Shown here piece after piece: positions 8,831 through 19,255 of a DNA stretch of 64,000 nt; position 1 is the stretch's first letter; every line of letters starts with the position of its first letter. The notes beneath the pieces were generated by a model. It worked only from the letters and a program-made list of their open reading frames with translations, had not been told where the DNA came from and ran no database searches. Made by a program: the position numbers and the translations under genes. Origin of the DNA: Thermoanaerobaculum sp. (GTDB taxonomy: Bacteria; Acidobacteriota; Thermoanaerobaculia; Multivoradales; UBA5704); contig JAJKHS010000100.1 of the NCBI GenBank assembly GCA_021154885.1, positions 90,566-154,565 of the forward strand, in the 5' to 3' direction.

Positions 8831-9685
8831 CTAATAGACCAGCGTCTCGTAGTGCCAGCCGTGACTGACGATTTGAACCTGGTTCGCGAGCTGCGCGGGC
8901 ATGGAGATGCGGTTATCGGGTGCGAAGAGCTCGACTACTACGTGCGTCTGAGGGGGAAGGAAATAGGCCGCCTGGCTTCGGCTTCCAGAGAAGCGGAATT
9001 TCCCCATCAACACCGGGTGAGTGGCCTCCCGCAGCCGAATGAGGTTAGCCTCTCCCCTGACTTCGATCTTGAGACCCGCAGCAGACGAGGAAGGAGGCCC
9101 GACAGGGGGTGGTCCGCTCCTCGGGGGGGCAGGTGCTCCAGGCGGTGACCAAGGCTGCTGATGATCGAGGCGTTGCCTGAGGTCTTTCAACTCGAGGCCC
9201 TGGTCCTCGATGAGCTTTCCCTGCTCGGCAAGGAGGCGGTCGTGCTCGGCCAGCCGGCGCTCGTGCTCTTCGACCATCTTCCGAATCATCTTCATGTCGG
9301 AAGAGAGCTCTGCACGGTACTTCGCGACCTGCGTCTGAGTGGTTTTGCCCGCCAGAAGCTGCCGGATGATCTCCAACTCCCGTCGAGCCACAGCGAGCTG
9401 CTCTTCGACCTGCTTCTGATTCGCGGTGCCCTTGTCGACTTGGGCCTGGAGGTGCCGTTCTACCGCTTGGATTTTCTTTTCATTGTCTCTGCCGAGGACT
9501 TTGTCCACGATCGGGTCGATCACCTTGCCCACGGAGTAGCCGCCGAGCGTCGAGAGCAACCACCCGCCTACCGTCCAAAGAGCTTCGGCCTCGGCCGGGA
9601 TCAGAGGCCCCTGGCCTGCGCCCGGAGGCGCCGCAGCAACGATTGCTGCTGCGAGCAGCCAAGCTGCAACTCCCCGAGGTTTCAT
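8831..9685 (-). CDS. Exported coiled-coil protein of unknown function
   Basis: A 284-residue protein that matches no family I recognise. It has an N-terminal signal sequence (WLLAAAIVAAAPPGAGQG), a short Gly-rich segment (GGWLLSTLGGYSVGKVIDP), and a long charged helical region at about 70-175 rich in E, K, Q and R with coiled-coil character. A Pro/Ser linker at about 178-205 is followed by a compact C-terminal domain of about 80 residues that looks beta-rich (VVVELFAPDNR). The layout suggests a periplasmic oligomer with a C-terminal binding domain. It is transcribed divergently from the DUF6600-like gene. Its promoter places the transcription start at or next to the ATG, so the mRNA may be leaderless. 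Confidence 0.75.
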   Translation of the reverse strand: MKPRGVAAWLLAAAIVAAAPPGAGQGPLIPAEAEALWTVGGWLLSTLGGYSVGKVIDPIVDKVLGRDNEKKIQAVERHLQAQVDKGTANQKQVEEQLAVARRELEIIRQLLAGKTTQTQVAKYRAELSSDMKMIRKMVEEHERRLAEHDRLLAEQGKLIEDQGLELKDLRQRLDHQQPWSPPGAPAPPRSGPPPVGPPSSSAAGLKIEVRGEANLIRLREATHPVLMGKFRFSGSRSQAAYFLPPQTHVVVELFAPDNRISMPAQLANQVQIVSHGWHYETLVY

Positions 9686-9691
9686 GCGAGA

Positions 9692-9720
9692 TATGTAGCA
9701 TGTCCGAGGGTGCAGTTCAA
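9692..9720 (-). promoter_or_regulatory. Promoter of the exported coiled-coil gene, probably leaderless
   Basis: On the minus strand TTGAAC (9715-9720) is followed after exactly 17 bp by TACATA (9692-9697). Only six bases separate this -10 hexamer from the ATG at 9685, so the predicted start of transcription coincides with the A of the start codon. Confidence 0.5.
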
Positions 9721-9782
9721 GAGTATCGGGTCCACCTCCTCCGAGGGAACGCCGCTAGTTATACCTATTTGCAAACTTCCAT

Positions 9783-9811
9783 TTGACCACGGTTCGGGTG
9801 TGTGGTTTAAA
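9783..9811 (+). promoter_or_regulatory. Promoter of the DUF6600-like gene
   Basis: TTGACC (9783-9788), a 17-bp spacer, then TTTAAA (9806-9811), about 67 bases before the ATG at 9879. It lies in an unusually AT-rich stretch between the two divergent genes. Confidence 0.45.
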
Positions 9812-9878
9812 GGGAGCTGTCGGGTCAGCCATGCTCTGAGCCACTGTTTGACCATGCATGGATGGAGGATGCAGGACT

Positions 9879-11111
9879 ATGAAAATATTTGCAATCACAA
9901 TTTCTCTCCTGCTGGCAGGTTTTCTGGGAGCCGCAGCTCAGGTTCTGGAGCCGCCGCCGCTCCCGGGCGCCGACGACCCACAGGCCGTAGAAGAAGCTCC
10001 GGCGACCGAAGCGAACACCAACGATCCCGGGGCGGCGCTCGATTCCTTTCGCGAGGAGCTCGCTCCTTACGGCGGTCAGTGGACGACCCGGCAGGACGTG
10101 GGCGAGGTCTGGGTGCCTCCCGTCCCCACGGGTTGGCGTCCTTATACCAACGGTCACTGGGCTAATACCGACCAGGGCTGGGGATGGGTGGCGGACGAGC
10201 CCTGGGGATGGGCGACGTTCCATTACGGCCGTTGGGGCTATTATCAGGACCTGGGCTGGGCCTGGGTACCAGGCAACGTGTGGGCGCCGGCGTGGGTGGC
10301 TTGGCAGGAGGGCTCGGGCTATGTCGGGTGGGCCCCTTTGCCGCCGAGCGTCGAGTTCAGCGCCGACGCTGGCTTGGGAGTGGGTGCGGCTGCGATCACC
10401 GCCGGCTTCTTCACCCTCGTGGCCGAACGGAATTTTCTGGCTCCGAGAGTCGCCACGGTGATCCTGCCGACTTCCCGAAACGTCACCCTCCTTCACACTT
10501 GCCACGACATCACCCGCTATCCGGTCTTTGGGCATCGCGTCTACAACTCGGGCGTCGACGCGCGGCGCATCGAGTTTGCCACCCGCCGGGCCGTACCGCG
10601 GCTGCAGGTGGCGACGATGGCGAGCGGGAGGCGGGGTGAGAGGGGGGCGTTCTATCAACCGCCCGTCGTCTCTCGTGCGGCACGGGCGAACCAAGGCGAG
10701 TTCGGCCGCTTTCTTTCGCCCCGAGTGGTGGAACAGCGGAGGAGCCGCCCTCAAGGCTTCAGTGCCCAGGGCGCGCCGCGCCCTGGAACCATGACCGGTC
10801 GCGAGCCAGGCTCGTCGAGGTCGAGGTCTGCTGAACCCATCTACACTCCAGACCGGACCAGGCAGTCCAGGCGTGACGCACCCACCTACACGCCGGACCG
10901 GACCACCCGGTCCAGGCGTGACACTCCTGCCTATACGCCAGACCGGACGCGTCGATCGACCGACACTCGCAGCCATGCCGTGCCGGTGCAGCCTTCGCCG
11001 CATAACCACCCCGGACCCTCAAGAGTACAGCCGAGTCAGCCGAGGCCCCAGCCCAAGAGCCAGTCGAAGCCTCAGCCCCGAAGCTCTGAGAAGTCTCGGC
11101 ACAGGCCCTGA
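9879..11111 (+). CDS. Secreted DUF6600-like protein (Trp/Gly-rich) with C-terminal repeats
   Basis: A 410-residue exported protein. The chosen ATG (9879) has a GGAGG site 10 bases upstream and gives a clean signal peptide (MKIFAITISLLLAGFLGAAA). Residues about 75-160 hold the aromatic repeat block typical of DUF6600 proteins (GWRPYTNGHWANTDQGWGW, then WGWATFHYGRWGYYQDLGWA), probably a small beta structure. A middle segment contains ITAGFFTLVAERNFLAP. The C-terminal third is basic, low-complexity and Arg/Ser/Pro/Thr-rich, with three 15-residue repeats built on YTPDRT. It is likely periplasmic or surface-associated with a disordered tail; its biochemical role is not known. Confidence 0.8.
   Translation: MKIFAITISLLLAGFLGAAAQVLEPPPLPGADDPQAVEEAPATEANTNDPGAALDSFREELAPYGGQWTTRQDVGEVWVPPVPTGWRPYTNGHWANTDQGWGWVADEPWGWATFHYGRWGYYQDLGWAWVPGNVWAPAWVAWQEGSGYVGWAPLPPSVEFSADAGLGVGAAAITAGFFTLVAERNFLAPRVATVILPTSRNVTLLHTCHDITRYPVFGHRVYNSGVDARRIEFATRRAVPRLQVATMASGRRGERGAFYQPPVVSRAARANQGEFGRFLSPRVVEQRRSRPQGFSAQGAPRPGTMTGREPGSSRSRSAEPIYTPDRTRQSRRDAPTYTPDRTTRSRRDTPAYTPDRTRRSTDTRSHAVPVQPSPHNHPGPSRVQPSQPRPQPKSQSKPQPRSSEKSRHRP
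10839..10973 (+). repeat. Three tandem 45-bp repeats within the DUF6600-like gene
   Basis: Three in-frame copies of a 45-bp unit encode 15-residue repeats beginning (I/T/A)YTPDRT and continuing with Arg/Ser-rich residues. Divergence rises in the last copy. Copy number could vary between strains. Confidence 0.8.
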
Positions 11112-11127
11112 GCGCGCGACGACACCC

Positions 11128-12678
11128 TCAGTGCATCGACACCGGCGCCGCCGCCCGTCCGCTCCGGCGCTTGAAGAGGAGCAGCATGGGGATGCAGCAG
11201 AGGAAGAAGACGCCGACGACGCGGAAGGCGTCCATGTAGGTGAGCAGGAAGGTCTGCTTCATCACCGCTCCCTCCAGCGCGGCGTAGGCCTGCTGCTGGG
11301 CCTGGAAGAGGCTCGAGCCCCGCGACATCAGTCCTTGAGTGATCGCCGAGAGGCGCTCCCGCACGGCCGGATCGTAGATCGACGTGTGGGAGAGGAGATT
11401 GGCCCGGTGCGTCCACGAGCGGTACTGGATGAAGGTCGCCACCAGCGCCACGCCGAAGGAGCCGCCGAGCTGGCGCATCATGTTGGTCAGCCCCGCGCCC
11501 TGCGGAATGTCTTTACCCCTTAAGCCCGAGAGCGCCATGGTGGTCAGCGGCACGAAGAGGAATCCCAGGCCCACGCCGCGCAGGATCAGCGGCCAGAAGA
11601 AGTCCTGGCGGTCCGAGGCCAGGGTCGAGTGCGAGAGCAGCCAGGTGAAGAAGAAGAAGGAGATGAAGCCCAGGGCGTTCAGGAGCTGCGGCGGCACTCC
11701 CTTCTGCAACAGGCGGCCCACCACGGGCATCATCACCGCCGTGGCGAGCGAGCCCGGCAGCAGGATCAGCCCGGTCTGCATGGCCGTGAAGCCGAGCAGG
11801 TTCTGGGCGAAGACGGGGAAGATGAACACCGAGGCATAGAGGCCGAAGCCCATGATGAAGGTGAAGAAGGTGCCCACGGCGAGCGAGCGGTCCTTGAGCA
11901 CCCGCAGGTCCACGATCGGATGTTTGGTGGTGAGCTCGCGCCAGATGAAGGCGGCGAGGCAGAGGACGGCGGCGGCGGTGAGCGCCGTGATGTAGTTGGT
12001 CGCGAACCAGTCCTCGCTCTCCCCGCGTTCGAGCACGATCTGCAACGAGCCGATGCCGGCCACCAGCAGGGCGATCCCCGTCCAGTCCACCCGGGTGACC
12101 TTGCGCGTCTCCCTGGATTCGGGGATGAAGGCCATGGCCATCAGCGCGGCGACGATGCCGATGGGGAGGTTGACGTAGAAGATCCAGCGCCAGGAGTAGC
12201 TGTCGGTGATCCAGCCGCCCAGGGTGGGGCCGACGGTGGGCCCCACCACCACGCCGAGGCCGAAGAGCGCGTTGGCCATGCCCATCTCTTCGGGCGGGAA
12301 GGTCTCCACCAGGATCGCCTGCGAGGTGGAGAGCATGGCGCCGCCGCCGGCCCCCTGGATGAAGCGGAAGATCACCAGCTCCCAGAGCCCGGTGGCGTGG
12401 CCGCAGAAGAACGACGCGACGGTGAACAGGATGAGCGAGCCGGTGAAGTAGTTGCGGCGGCCGAAGACCGAGGCGAACCAGCCGGTCATCGGGATGACGA
12501 TCACGTTGGCCACCACGTAGCCGGTCACCACCCAGGCGATCTGGTCGAGCGTCGCCCCCAGGTTGCCCATCATCTGGGGGAGGGCGACGTTGACGATCGA
12601 GGTGTCGATCAGCTCGATCATCGAGGCCAGGATGACCGTGATGGTGATGATCCATTTGTTGGCGCCCTGCTGGGCCAT
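11128..12678 (-). CDS. EmrB/QacA-type MFS efflux transporter (DHA2 family)
   Basis: A 516-residue inner-membrane drug:H+ antiporter of the 14-helix DHA2 family. The first helix carries the family signature (MIELIDTSIVNVALPQM), followed by GWFASVFGRRNYF (motif A) and GAGGGAMLSTSQAILVE (motif C-like). The ATG at 12678 is preferred over an upstream start because GGGAGAGGG precedes it by about 8 bases. It is the last gene of an operon with STAS, TolC and HlyD genes; 42 bases separate it from the HlyD stop. With the HlyD adaptor and TolC channel it should form an envelope-spanning pump for hydrophobic compounds. The substrate is not predictable. Confidence 0.93.
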   Translation of the reverse strand: MAQQGANKWIITITVILASMIELIDTSIVNVALPQMMGNLGATLDQIAWVVTGYVVANVIVIPMTGWFASVFGRRNYFTGSLILFTVASFFCGHATGLWELVIFRFIQGAGGGAMLSTSQAILVETFPPEEMGMANALFGLGVVVGPTVGPTLGGWITDSYSWRWIFYVNLPIGIVAALMAMAFIPESRETRKVTRVDWTGIALLVAGIGSLQIVLERGESEDWFATNYITALTAAAVLCLAAFIWRELTTKHPIVDLRVLKDRSLAVGTFFTFIMGFGLYASVFIFPVFAQNLLGFTAMQTGLILLPGSLATAVMMPVVGRLLQKGVPPQLLNALGFISFFFFTWLLSHSTLASDRQDFFWPLILRGVGLGFLFVPLTTMALSGLRGKDIPQGAGLTNMMRQLGGSFGVALVATFIQYRSWTHRANLLSHTSIYDPAVRERLSAITQGLMSRGSSLFQAQQQAYAALEGAVMKQTFLLTYMDAFRVVGVFFLCCIPMLLLFKRRSGRAAAPVSMH

Positions 12679-12720
12679 GGCGAAATCCCTCTCCCCTTTT
12701 CGCGAGTCCAACCTGAGCGA

Positions 12721-13860
12721 TCAATCCAGGTTCACGATGACCGAGGCGTTCATGCCCACGCGCAGCGGACGCTGCGGGTCGGACGGATCGGTGAAGACGA
12801 TCTTCACCGGCACCCGCTGCACCACCTTGGTGAAGTTGCCGGTGGCGTTGTCCGGCGGCAGCAGCGAGAACCGCGCCCCGGTGGCCGCGGCGAGCGACTC
12901 GACGCGGCCGTGGAAGGTGTGGCCGGGGTAAGCGTCCACCTCGATCTCCGCCGTCTGCCCAGGGTGCATCCTGGCGAGCTGCGTCTCCTTGAAGTTGGCG
13001 CTCACCCAGGTGTCGGTGCCCTGGACGATGGCGAGCAGCGGCTGGCCGGCCTGGACGAACTGGCCCACCTCGACCGCCTTCTTCGACACGATGCCGGAGA
13101 CCGGCGCCGTCACCACGGCGTAGGAGATCTGCAGCTTCGCCGCTTCCAGGGCCGCCTGGTGCTGGGCCACCGCAGCCTGGGCCGCGGCGACCTGGCGCTG
13201 GGCGGCCTCGATCTGGGCGGTTCCGGCGTCGGCGGTGGCGCGGGAGGCCTCGGCGGTGGAGCGGGCGGCTTCGGCCGACGCGCGGGCCGAGTCGGCCGCG
13301 GCGCGCGCGGCGTCGTACTGCTGCCGGGAGATCTCCTCCTTGTCCGCCAGCGTCTTGTAGCGGGCGAGGTCGGCGGCGGTCTGCTCCTGGCGGGTGCGGG
13401 CCGCGGAGACGTCGGCCTGGGAGCTGGCGGCCTTGGCCCGGCTGCTCGCCTGGGCGGCCCGGGTGTTGGCCACGTTCGCCTGCGCGACGGAGACCGCGGC
13501 CTGGGCGTTGATCACGGCGGCCTGCTCCTGGTCCACCCGGGCCTGGAGGTCCCTGGGATCGATCCTCACCAGCACGTCGCCGGCCTTGACCGGCTGGTTT
13601 TCCTGCACCAGCACCTCGGTGACGTAGCCCGGGACGCGGGCCAGCACCGGATCGATGTGGCCGTCGATCTGGGCGTCGTCGGTGGTGGCGTGGTGACTGT
13701 AGAAGACGAAGGTGCGGAAACCGAAGATGGCGCCCGCGATCACCAGCACGGCGAGGATGGTGAGGACGACGATCCTGCGGGTCCCCCGCTTTTTCGGTTC
13801 AGGCGCGGTCTCCGGCGCCGGCGCCTCCGCGCTCTTTTCAACTCTCAGTGGACTGCTCAT
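12721..13860 (-). CDS. HlyD/EmrA-family periplasmic adaptor subunit
   Basis: A 379-residue membrane-fusion protein. One N-terminal helix (RRIVVLTILAVLVIAGAIFG) anchors it. It is followed by the first biotinyl-lipoyl half (VPGYVTEVLVQENQPVKAGD), a very long Ala-rich coiled-coil hairpin at about 90-225 (repeated RAAADSARASAEAARS-like segments), the second lipoyl half (APVSGIVSKKAVEVGQFVQAGQ) and a beta-barrel domain. The ATG at 13860 has GGAGG 8 bases upstream. It starts one base after the stop of the TolC gene, so the two are tightly coupled. It bridges EmrB and the TolC channel. Confidence 0.93.
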   Translation of the reverse strand: MSSPLRVEKSAEAPAPETAPEPKKRGTRRIVVLTILAVLVIAGAIFGFRTFVFYSHHATTDDAQIDGHIDPVLARVPGYVTEVLVQENQPVKAGDVLVRIDPRDLQARVDQEQAAVINAQAAVSVAQANVANTRAAQASSRAKAASSQADVSAARTRQEQTAADLARYKTLADKEEISRQQYDAARAAADSARASAEAARSTAEASRATADAGTAQIEAAQRQVAAAQAAVAQHQAALEAAKLQISYAVVTAPVSGIVSKKAVEVGQFVQAGQPLLAIVQGTDTWVSANFKETQLARMHPGQTAEIEVDAYPGHTFHGRVESLAAATGARFSLLPPDNATGNFTKVVQRVPVKIVFTDPSDPQRPLRVGMNASVIVNLD

Positions 13861-13861
13861 T

Positions 13862-15250
13862 TCACTTCCCTCCATCCTGCATGGCGTTTGTTTCAGGGAT
13901 CAGAGCGCGGATCTGGCCCGTGGCCCGCGACAGGTCGAAGCGCGCCTGGGCCTCGTCGGCCAGGGCGTCGATGCGCGTGTCGCGGGCGGCGGCGAGCGAG
14001 GTCTGGGCGTTGTCGACCTCGATCGACGGCGCGACGCCCGCTTTGAAGCGGTCGCTCGCCTGCTCGAGCTCGTCCTCAGCGAGCCGCACGCTCTGGTCGG
14101 CCAGCTCGACGCGGCTCCTGGCGCTCGCCCACTGGAGGAGGGCTTGGCGCACCTCCTGCTCGACCTGGCGCTCGGTGTCCTTCTGCTGGAGCTGGAGCTG
14201 CTCCTGCTGCGACCGCGCCTCGGCCACCCGGGCCTCGATGCGGCGGCCGGTGAAGAGCGGCACGTTGACCACGGCGCCGATCGTCCGGCTCCACTCCACG
14301 TCCCGCAGCCGGTTGCCGCTCTCGTTGCCCTGCGCCTGGGCCGCCAGGGTGGGGAATCTCTCCGCCCGCGCCGCTTCGATGTTGAGGGCGGCGGCGCGCA
14401 GGCGCTGCTCGAAGAGCGACAGCTCGGGCCGGCCCTGCCGCGCCGCGGTCAGGGCGTCCGCCAGAGTGGGCACGGGAGCCGCGGCCTGGCTCCAGTCGTC
14501 CGTGAGCACCACGTCGGACCCCAGGTCTGCGCCCACGGCCCGCAGCAGTGCGAGGCGCGCCAGGTCGCGCTGGTTGACGGCGACCAGCAGCGCCTGCTGC
14601 TGGCGGGCGAGCTGGACGTCGGCCCGCGTGGTGTCGAGGCGCGTGCCCACGCCAGCGTTCTTCTGGTCCACGGCGAGCTGCCGCAGACGCTGGAACAGGT
14701 CGACGTTGGCCTTGATCTCGTCGATGCGCGCCGAGCTGCGCCCCACGGAGACGTAGAGGGAGGACACGGCCGCGGCCACCTCGTTCTCCGTGCGGCGGCG
14801 GTCCTCCTCGCTCACCCGCACACCGGCGCGGGCCGCCTGGTAGCGCCGCTTCGCCGCGAGGTCGATGACGTTCATGGCGAACGTGACGTGGGCGTCGACG
14901 ACATTGAACGGCGGCGTGACGGTGGGGACGCCGGGAAGCGAGAAGCCGAAGGTGGCCAGGTTGAGCGTCTCGTTGGCGACTTGGCTGCCGAGGCTGAGCT
15001 GGGGCTGGAGGGCTGAGCGGGCCTCCTGGGCCCGGGCCTCGGCCTCCGCCGTGCGCGCATTGGCGAGCCGGGTCGCCGTGCCCTCGTCCAGCGCCCGGCG
15101 GATGGCGTCGGCCAGCGACAGCCGCAGAGGCGCCTGAGCCTGCGATGCCGGCGGTGCGGCCGGCGGCTGCGGTTCTCCCAGGGCCGTGCCCGCACCCGCC
15201 CCGGCGATCGTCACCAGGGCCACCAGCACTCCCAAAGCACGGAATCTCAT
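13862..15250 (-). CDS. TolC-family outer membrane efflux protein
   Basis: A 462-residue outer-membrane factor with a signal peptide (MRFRALGVLVALVTIAGAGA) and two homologous OEP halves rich in long helices (RQQQALLVAVNQRDLARLAL; QLQQKDTERQVEQEVRQALL). It forms the trimeric exit duct for the pump encoded downstream. The ATG at 15250 has a purine-rich GGAGAGGA site and overlaps the stop of the STAS gene by 4 bases (ATGA), implying translational coupling. Confidence 0.92.
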   Translation of the reverse strand: MRFRALGVLVALVTIAGAGAGTALGEPQPPAAPPASQAQAPLRLSLADAIRRALDEGTATRLANARTAEAEARAQEARSALQPQLSLGSQVANETLNLATFGFSLPGVPTVTPPFNVVDAHVTFAMNVIDLAAKRRYQAARAGVRVSEEDRRRTENEVAAAVSSLYVSVGRSSARIDEIKANVDLFQRLRQLAVDQKNAGVGTRLDTTRADVQLARQQQALLVAVNQRDLARLALLRAVGADLGSDVVLTDDWSQAAAPVPTLADALTAARQGRPELSLFEQRLRAAALNIEAARAERFPTLAAQAQGNESGNRLRDVEWSRTIGAVVNVPLFTGRRIEARVAEARSQQEQLQLQQKDTERQVEQEVRQALLQWASARSRVELADQSVRLAEDELEQASDRFKAGVAPSIEVDNAQTSLAAARDTRIDALADEAQARFDLSRATGQIRALIPETNAMQDGGK

Positions 15251-15534
15251 GATGTCTTCCTCTCCTGTTCTTCCCCCTCGCAACGCATCCACGAGAGGAC
15301 GTAGGCGGGGCAGTGGACCAGCTCGATCCCCTTCGCGTTGCCGCAGGCGAAGAAACGGACGAGCTCCCGGTCCACGAGGACGACGCCGGCGAGATCGAGA
15401 GTCACTCGCCGTCCCGCAGCCCGCGCCCCGGTGACCAGCTCCCTCAGCTCTGCCAGGTGCTCCTGCGTGAGCTGGCCGGCCAGGGCGTAGGTGACGGCTT
15501 CGGTGGTTTCGGATCGTGTCTCGATGCGCAGCAT
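15247..15534 (-). CDS. Small STAS-domain-like protein heading the efflux operon
   Basis: A 95-residue soluble protein with the alternating strand/helix pattern of STAS domains (VTYALAGQLTQEHLAELREL, then RRVTLDLAGVVLVDRELVRF). The usual phospho-acceptor Ser/Thr of anti-sigma antagonists is not obvious; Asp occupies the equivalent DRE segment. It is the first gene of the operon and overlaps the TolC start by 4 bases, which makes a regulatory or pump-associated role likely. A GGGAG site precedes the ATG by 8 bases. No sulfate-transporter or anti-sigma gene accompanies it. Confidence 0.75.
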   Translation of the reverse strand: MLRIETRSETTEAVTYALAGQLTQEHLAELRELVTGARAAGRRVTLDLAGVVLVDRELVRFFACGNAKGIELVHCPAYVLSWMRCEGEEQERKTS

Positions 15535-15783
15535 GGTCTGTGCTCCCGCCGCGGAGGTATTACACGATCGATGCCAGGAAGCCGATCTCGAAGAATCAAC
15601 AACTTAGGAGGGAGTCACGAAGAAGGATCGTTACGAGATCTCGGGAATTCACGAGATTTCGTACCCCTCAGCGCCAGGGCCAGCAGCCTCCGCTAGACTG
15701 ACCCGACAAGGCGCAGACCTGGGCGGCAAGACCCTGGTCCCGCCCGTGAGCTCTGCTGGCTCCTCCTCAGTCCCTGCGACCTC

Positions 15784-16011
15784 GGCAGGAGCCATCGCTG
15801 CCGCGGCAGCAGTCGTCGCTGCCATGGCAGCGGTCATCGCTGGCTTGGCAGCAGTCGCCGCTGGCTTGGCAGCAGTCATCGCTGGCTTGGCAGCAGTCAT
15901 CGCTGCCATGGCAGCGGTCGTCGCTGGCTTGGCAGCAGTCGTTGCTGCCCTGGCAGCAGTCGTCGCTGCCCTGGCAGCGGTCGTCGCTGCCGCGGCAGGA
16001 GTCATCAAGGC

Positions 16012-16014
<3 letters not shown>
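15784..16014 (+). repeat. Array of eleven 21-bp tandem repeats with internal dyads
   Basis: GGCAG recurs at exactly 21-bp steps (15784, 15805, 15826 and so on to 15994), giving 11 units. Most units contain GGCAGC-N7-GCTGCC or near variants, and some junctions form the perfect 14-bp palindrome GCTGCCATGGCAGC. The first and last units share the variant GGCAGGAG. The array fills the gap between the efflux operon and the sigma-54 activator and runs over that gene's stop codon. Both strands have open frames through it (Ala/Val heptads on plus; Ala/Thr/Lys/Pro heptads on minus), as any 21-bp repeat without stops would, so coding is doubtful. In 15535-15783 I see only a weak ribosome-site region and no gene. 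Confidence 0.9.
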
Positions 16015-17649
<1,635 letters not shown>

Positions 17650-17660
17650 GGAGGGAGATC

Positions 17661-18407
17661 CTACCGCGACTGGCCGGTCACTTTCGCGAAGCCTTCCTTG
17701 AACTGGCGCATCCAGTTCCTGGGCACCGAGAAGCCGTGGCCCACTTTGTGGAGCCAGACCAGCTCGCCGTTCTCGACCTTGGAGAGGTAGGTCCGAGTGT
17801 CCTCCGGAGTGCAGATCTGGTCGATGTCACCCTGGAAGGCGAGCCAGGGGTCCGTCAGTGGAGCGGGCTGGAAATCGACCCCCTTGCCGTGAGGGTCGTG
17901 GATCCAGGAGAGCTCCCGGCCCTTGCAGATCGGGTGGTTGACGATCAGGTCCGGGCAGAACCCGAGGGAGAGCCCGCCGCGGAAGGTGTGAGGCGGCGCC
18001 TGCGCCATGGCGGCGTAGATGATGGTGGCGCCCGAGGAATAGCCCACGAGGACCGGCCGCACCCGCTCGGAGTAGCCGAATTTCTTCTCGATGGCCTTGC
18101 CCAGCTCCGCAAAGTCGGCACCCGGGTCCCAGCACCTGTCGGGGTCGGCGGTGGAGGATTTCATGTAGTGGCGGATGTCCACGCCGGCCACCAGGGCGTC
18201 CATGCCTTCCAGCTCGCGGGCCATGTCGACGACGCCGAGGTTCCAGCCGCCGTCGCCCGAGATGAACAGGGCGACATGCGCGGGGCGCGGGCTCTGGTGG
18301 TAGATCGTGATTTTGCCGAAGGGCTCAAGGGTCATGGTCTCTTCGACCGCGACGGCGGGGGAGACGAGAGCGAGGACGAGCAGGCTGGCGAAGAGAATCG
18401 GCTTCAT
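17661..18407 (-). CDS. AcvB/VirJ-like alpha/beta hydrolase (first of a pair)
   Basis: A 248-residue exported protein of the AcvB/VirJ family with a signal peptide ([20 protein letters not shown]). Diagnostic segments are [12 protein letters not shown], the nucleophile elbow [11 protein letters not shown] and, near the end, [12 protein letters not shown] with the presumed catalytic His. In Agrobacterium AcvB hydrolyses lysyl-phosphatidylglycerol in the periplasm, so lipid maintenance is a plausible role. No lpiA/mprF synthase is in this window. The ATG at 18407 gives the signal peptide directly. It lies 11 bases upstream of the sigma-54 activator gene and 46 bases downstream of a second family member. 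Confidence 0.82.
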   Translation of the reverse strand: MKPILFASLLVLALVSPAVAVEETMTLEPFGKITIYHQSPRPAHVALFISGDGGWNLGVVDMARELEGMDALVAGVDIRHYMKSSTADPDRCWDPGADFAELGKAIEKKFGYSERVRPVLVGYSSGATIIYAAMAQAPPHTFRGGLSLGFCPDLIVNHPICKGRELSWIHDPHGKGVDFQPAPLTDPWLAFQGDIDQICTPEDTRTYLSKVENGELVWLHKVGHGFSVPRNWMRQFKEGFAKVTGQSR

Positions 18408-18453
18408 AGGGCGCACATTGTGCACCAACGTCGCGCCCGGGCGAAAGCCGGCT

Positions 18454-19194
18454 TCAGGACGCCGTCCGGCCGTGACCCAGGATCGCCTCGGCGATGGGGC
18501 CGTAGTTCTTGCCGACGATGTGGTTGCCCGGCCGCGGCACGAGGCGGGCCCGGCCGGCGGGGAGCTTGAGGCAGAGGGTCGTCTTTTTCTCGGTCTCGCC
18601 GTAGGCGCAGACGATCTCCTTGCCGGCGAGCTTCTCGATCTCGGGCATTACGGGGCGGCTCTCGGGCGAGGGCTTGCCGAGCCATTCCGTGGGATGGAAT
18701 CGGAAGTCGGCCGACTCGGAGGGTCCCACCAGGGCGATGAGCGAGACTCGTTCCGCCAGGTCCGGGGGCAGGCGGCTGGCCAGGAACGGCATGACGTCGG
18801 CGCCGAAGGAGTAGCCGATGAGGATGACCTTCTCCTTGTGCCAGAGAGGGAGGTAATGGCGGAGGATACGCTCCAGGTCCCTCGCCGAGCGATCCGGGTC
18901 CCGGCGCTTGAGGAAATAGCGCAGCGAGTTCCATCCCACGACGGGAATCCCCCTCTTGGCCAGGGCCTCCGACAGCCCTTTGTCCGTCTGTGCCCAGCCG
19001 CCGTCGCCGGTGAGGAGCACGGCGAGCTCGTCGCGGCCGGGGACCTTGGAGGGGACCTTGATGAGGGGGAGGTTGTCCACCTTCGGAAGCGGTGGGGCGC
19101 TCGGCGGCTCTCCCGCGGCGAAAGCAGGGGAGGCGAAGAGGGCCAGGGCGAGGAGGAGTGCGGAGAGCCGTCGGCGATTCGGTCCTGCGTTCAT
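18454..19194 (-). CDS. AcvB/VirJ-like alpha/beta hydrolase (second of a pair)
   Basis: A 246-residue exported paralogue or companion of the neighbouring hydrolase. It has a signal peptide (LSALLLALALFASPAFA), VLLTGDGGWAQTD, the nucleophile elbow IGYSFGADVMPF, and the C-terminal PGNHIVGKNYG supplying a catalytic His. Similarity to its neighbour is confined to these motifs by eye, so the duplication looks old. Long AcvB proteins carry two such domains in one chain; here two single-domain proteins are encoded side by side and probably co-transcribed. Confidence 0.82.
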   Translation of the reverse strand: MNAGPNRRRLSALLLALALFASPAFAAGEPPSAPPLPKVDNLPLIKVPSKVPGRDELAVLLTGDGGWAQTDKGLSEALAKRGIPVVGWNSLRYFLKRRDPDRSARDLERILRHYLPLWHKEKVILIGYSFGADVMPFLASRLPPDLAERVSLIALVGPSESADFRFHPTEWLGKPSPESRPVMPEIEKLAGKEIVCAYGETEKKTTLCLKLPAGRARLVPRPGNHIVGKNYGPIAEAILGHGRTAS

Positions 19195-19255
19195 CGCGGC
19201 AAGGGTATCCTGTCCGGGACCGATGGGGAATCAGCCTTCTGTGGCGCTGGCGGGA

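Noticed and set aside
15562..15576. Sigma-54 promoter (TGGCAT-N5-GTGT on the minus strand) ahead of the STAS gene
   Set aside because: The -24 half is good and the position is sensible, but the nearly invariant GC of the -12 element is replaced by GT, so I do not call it.
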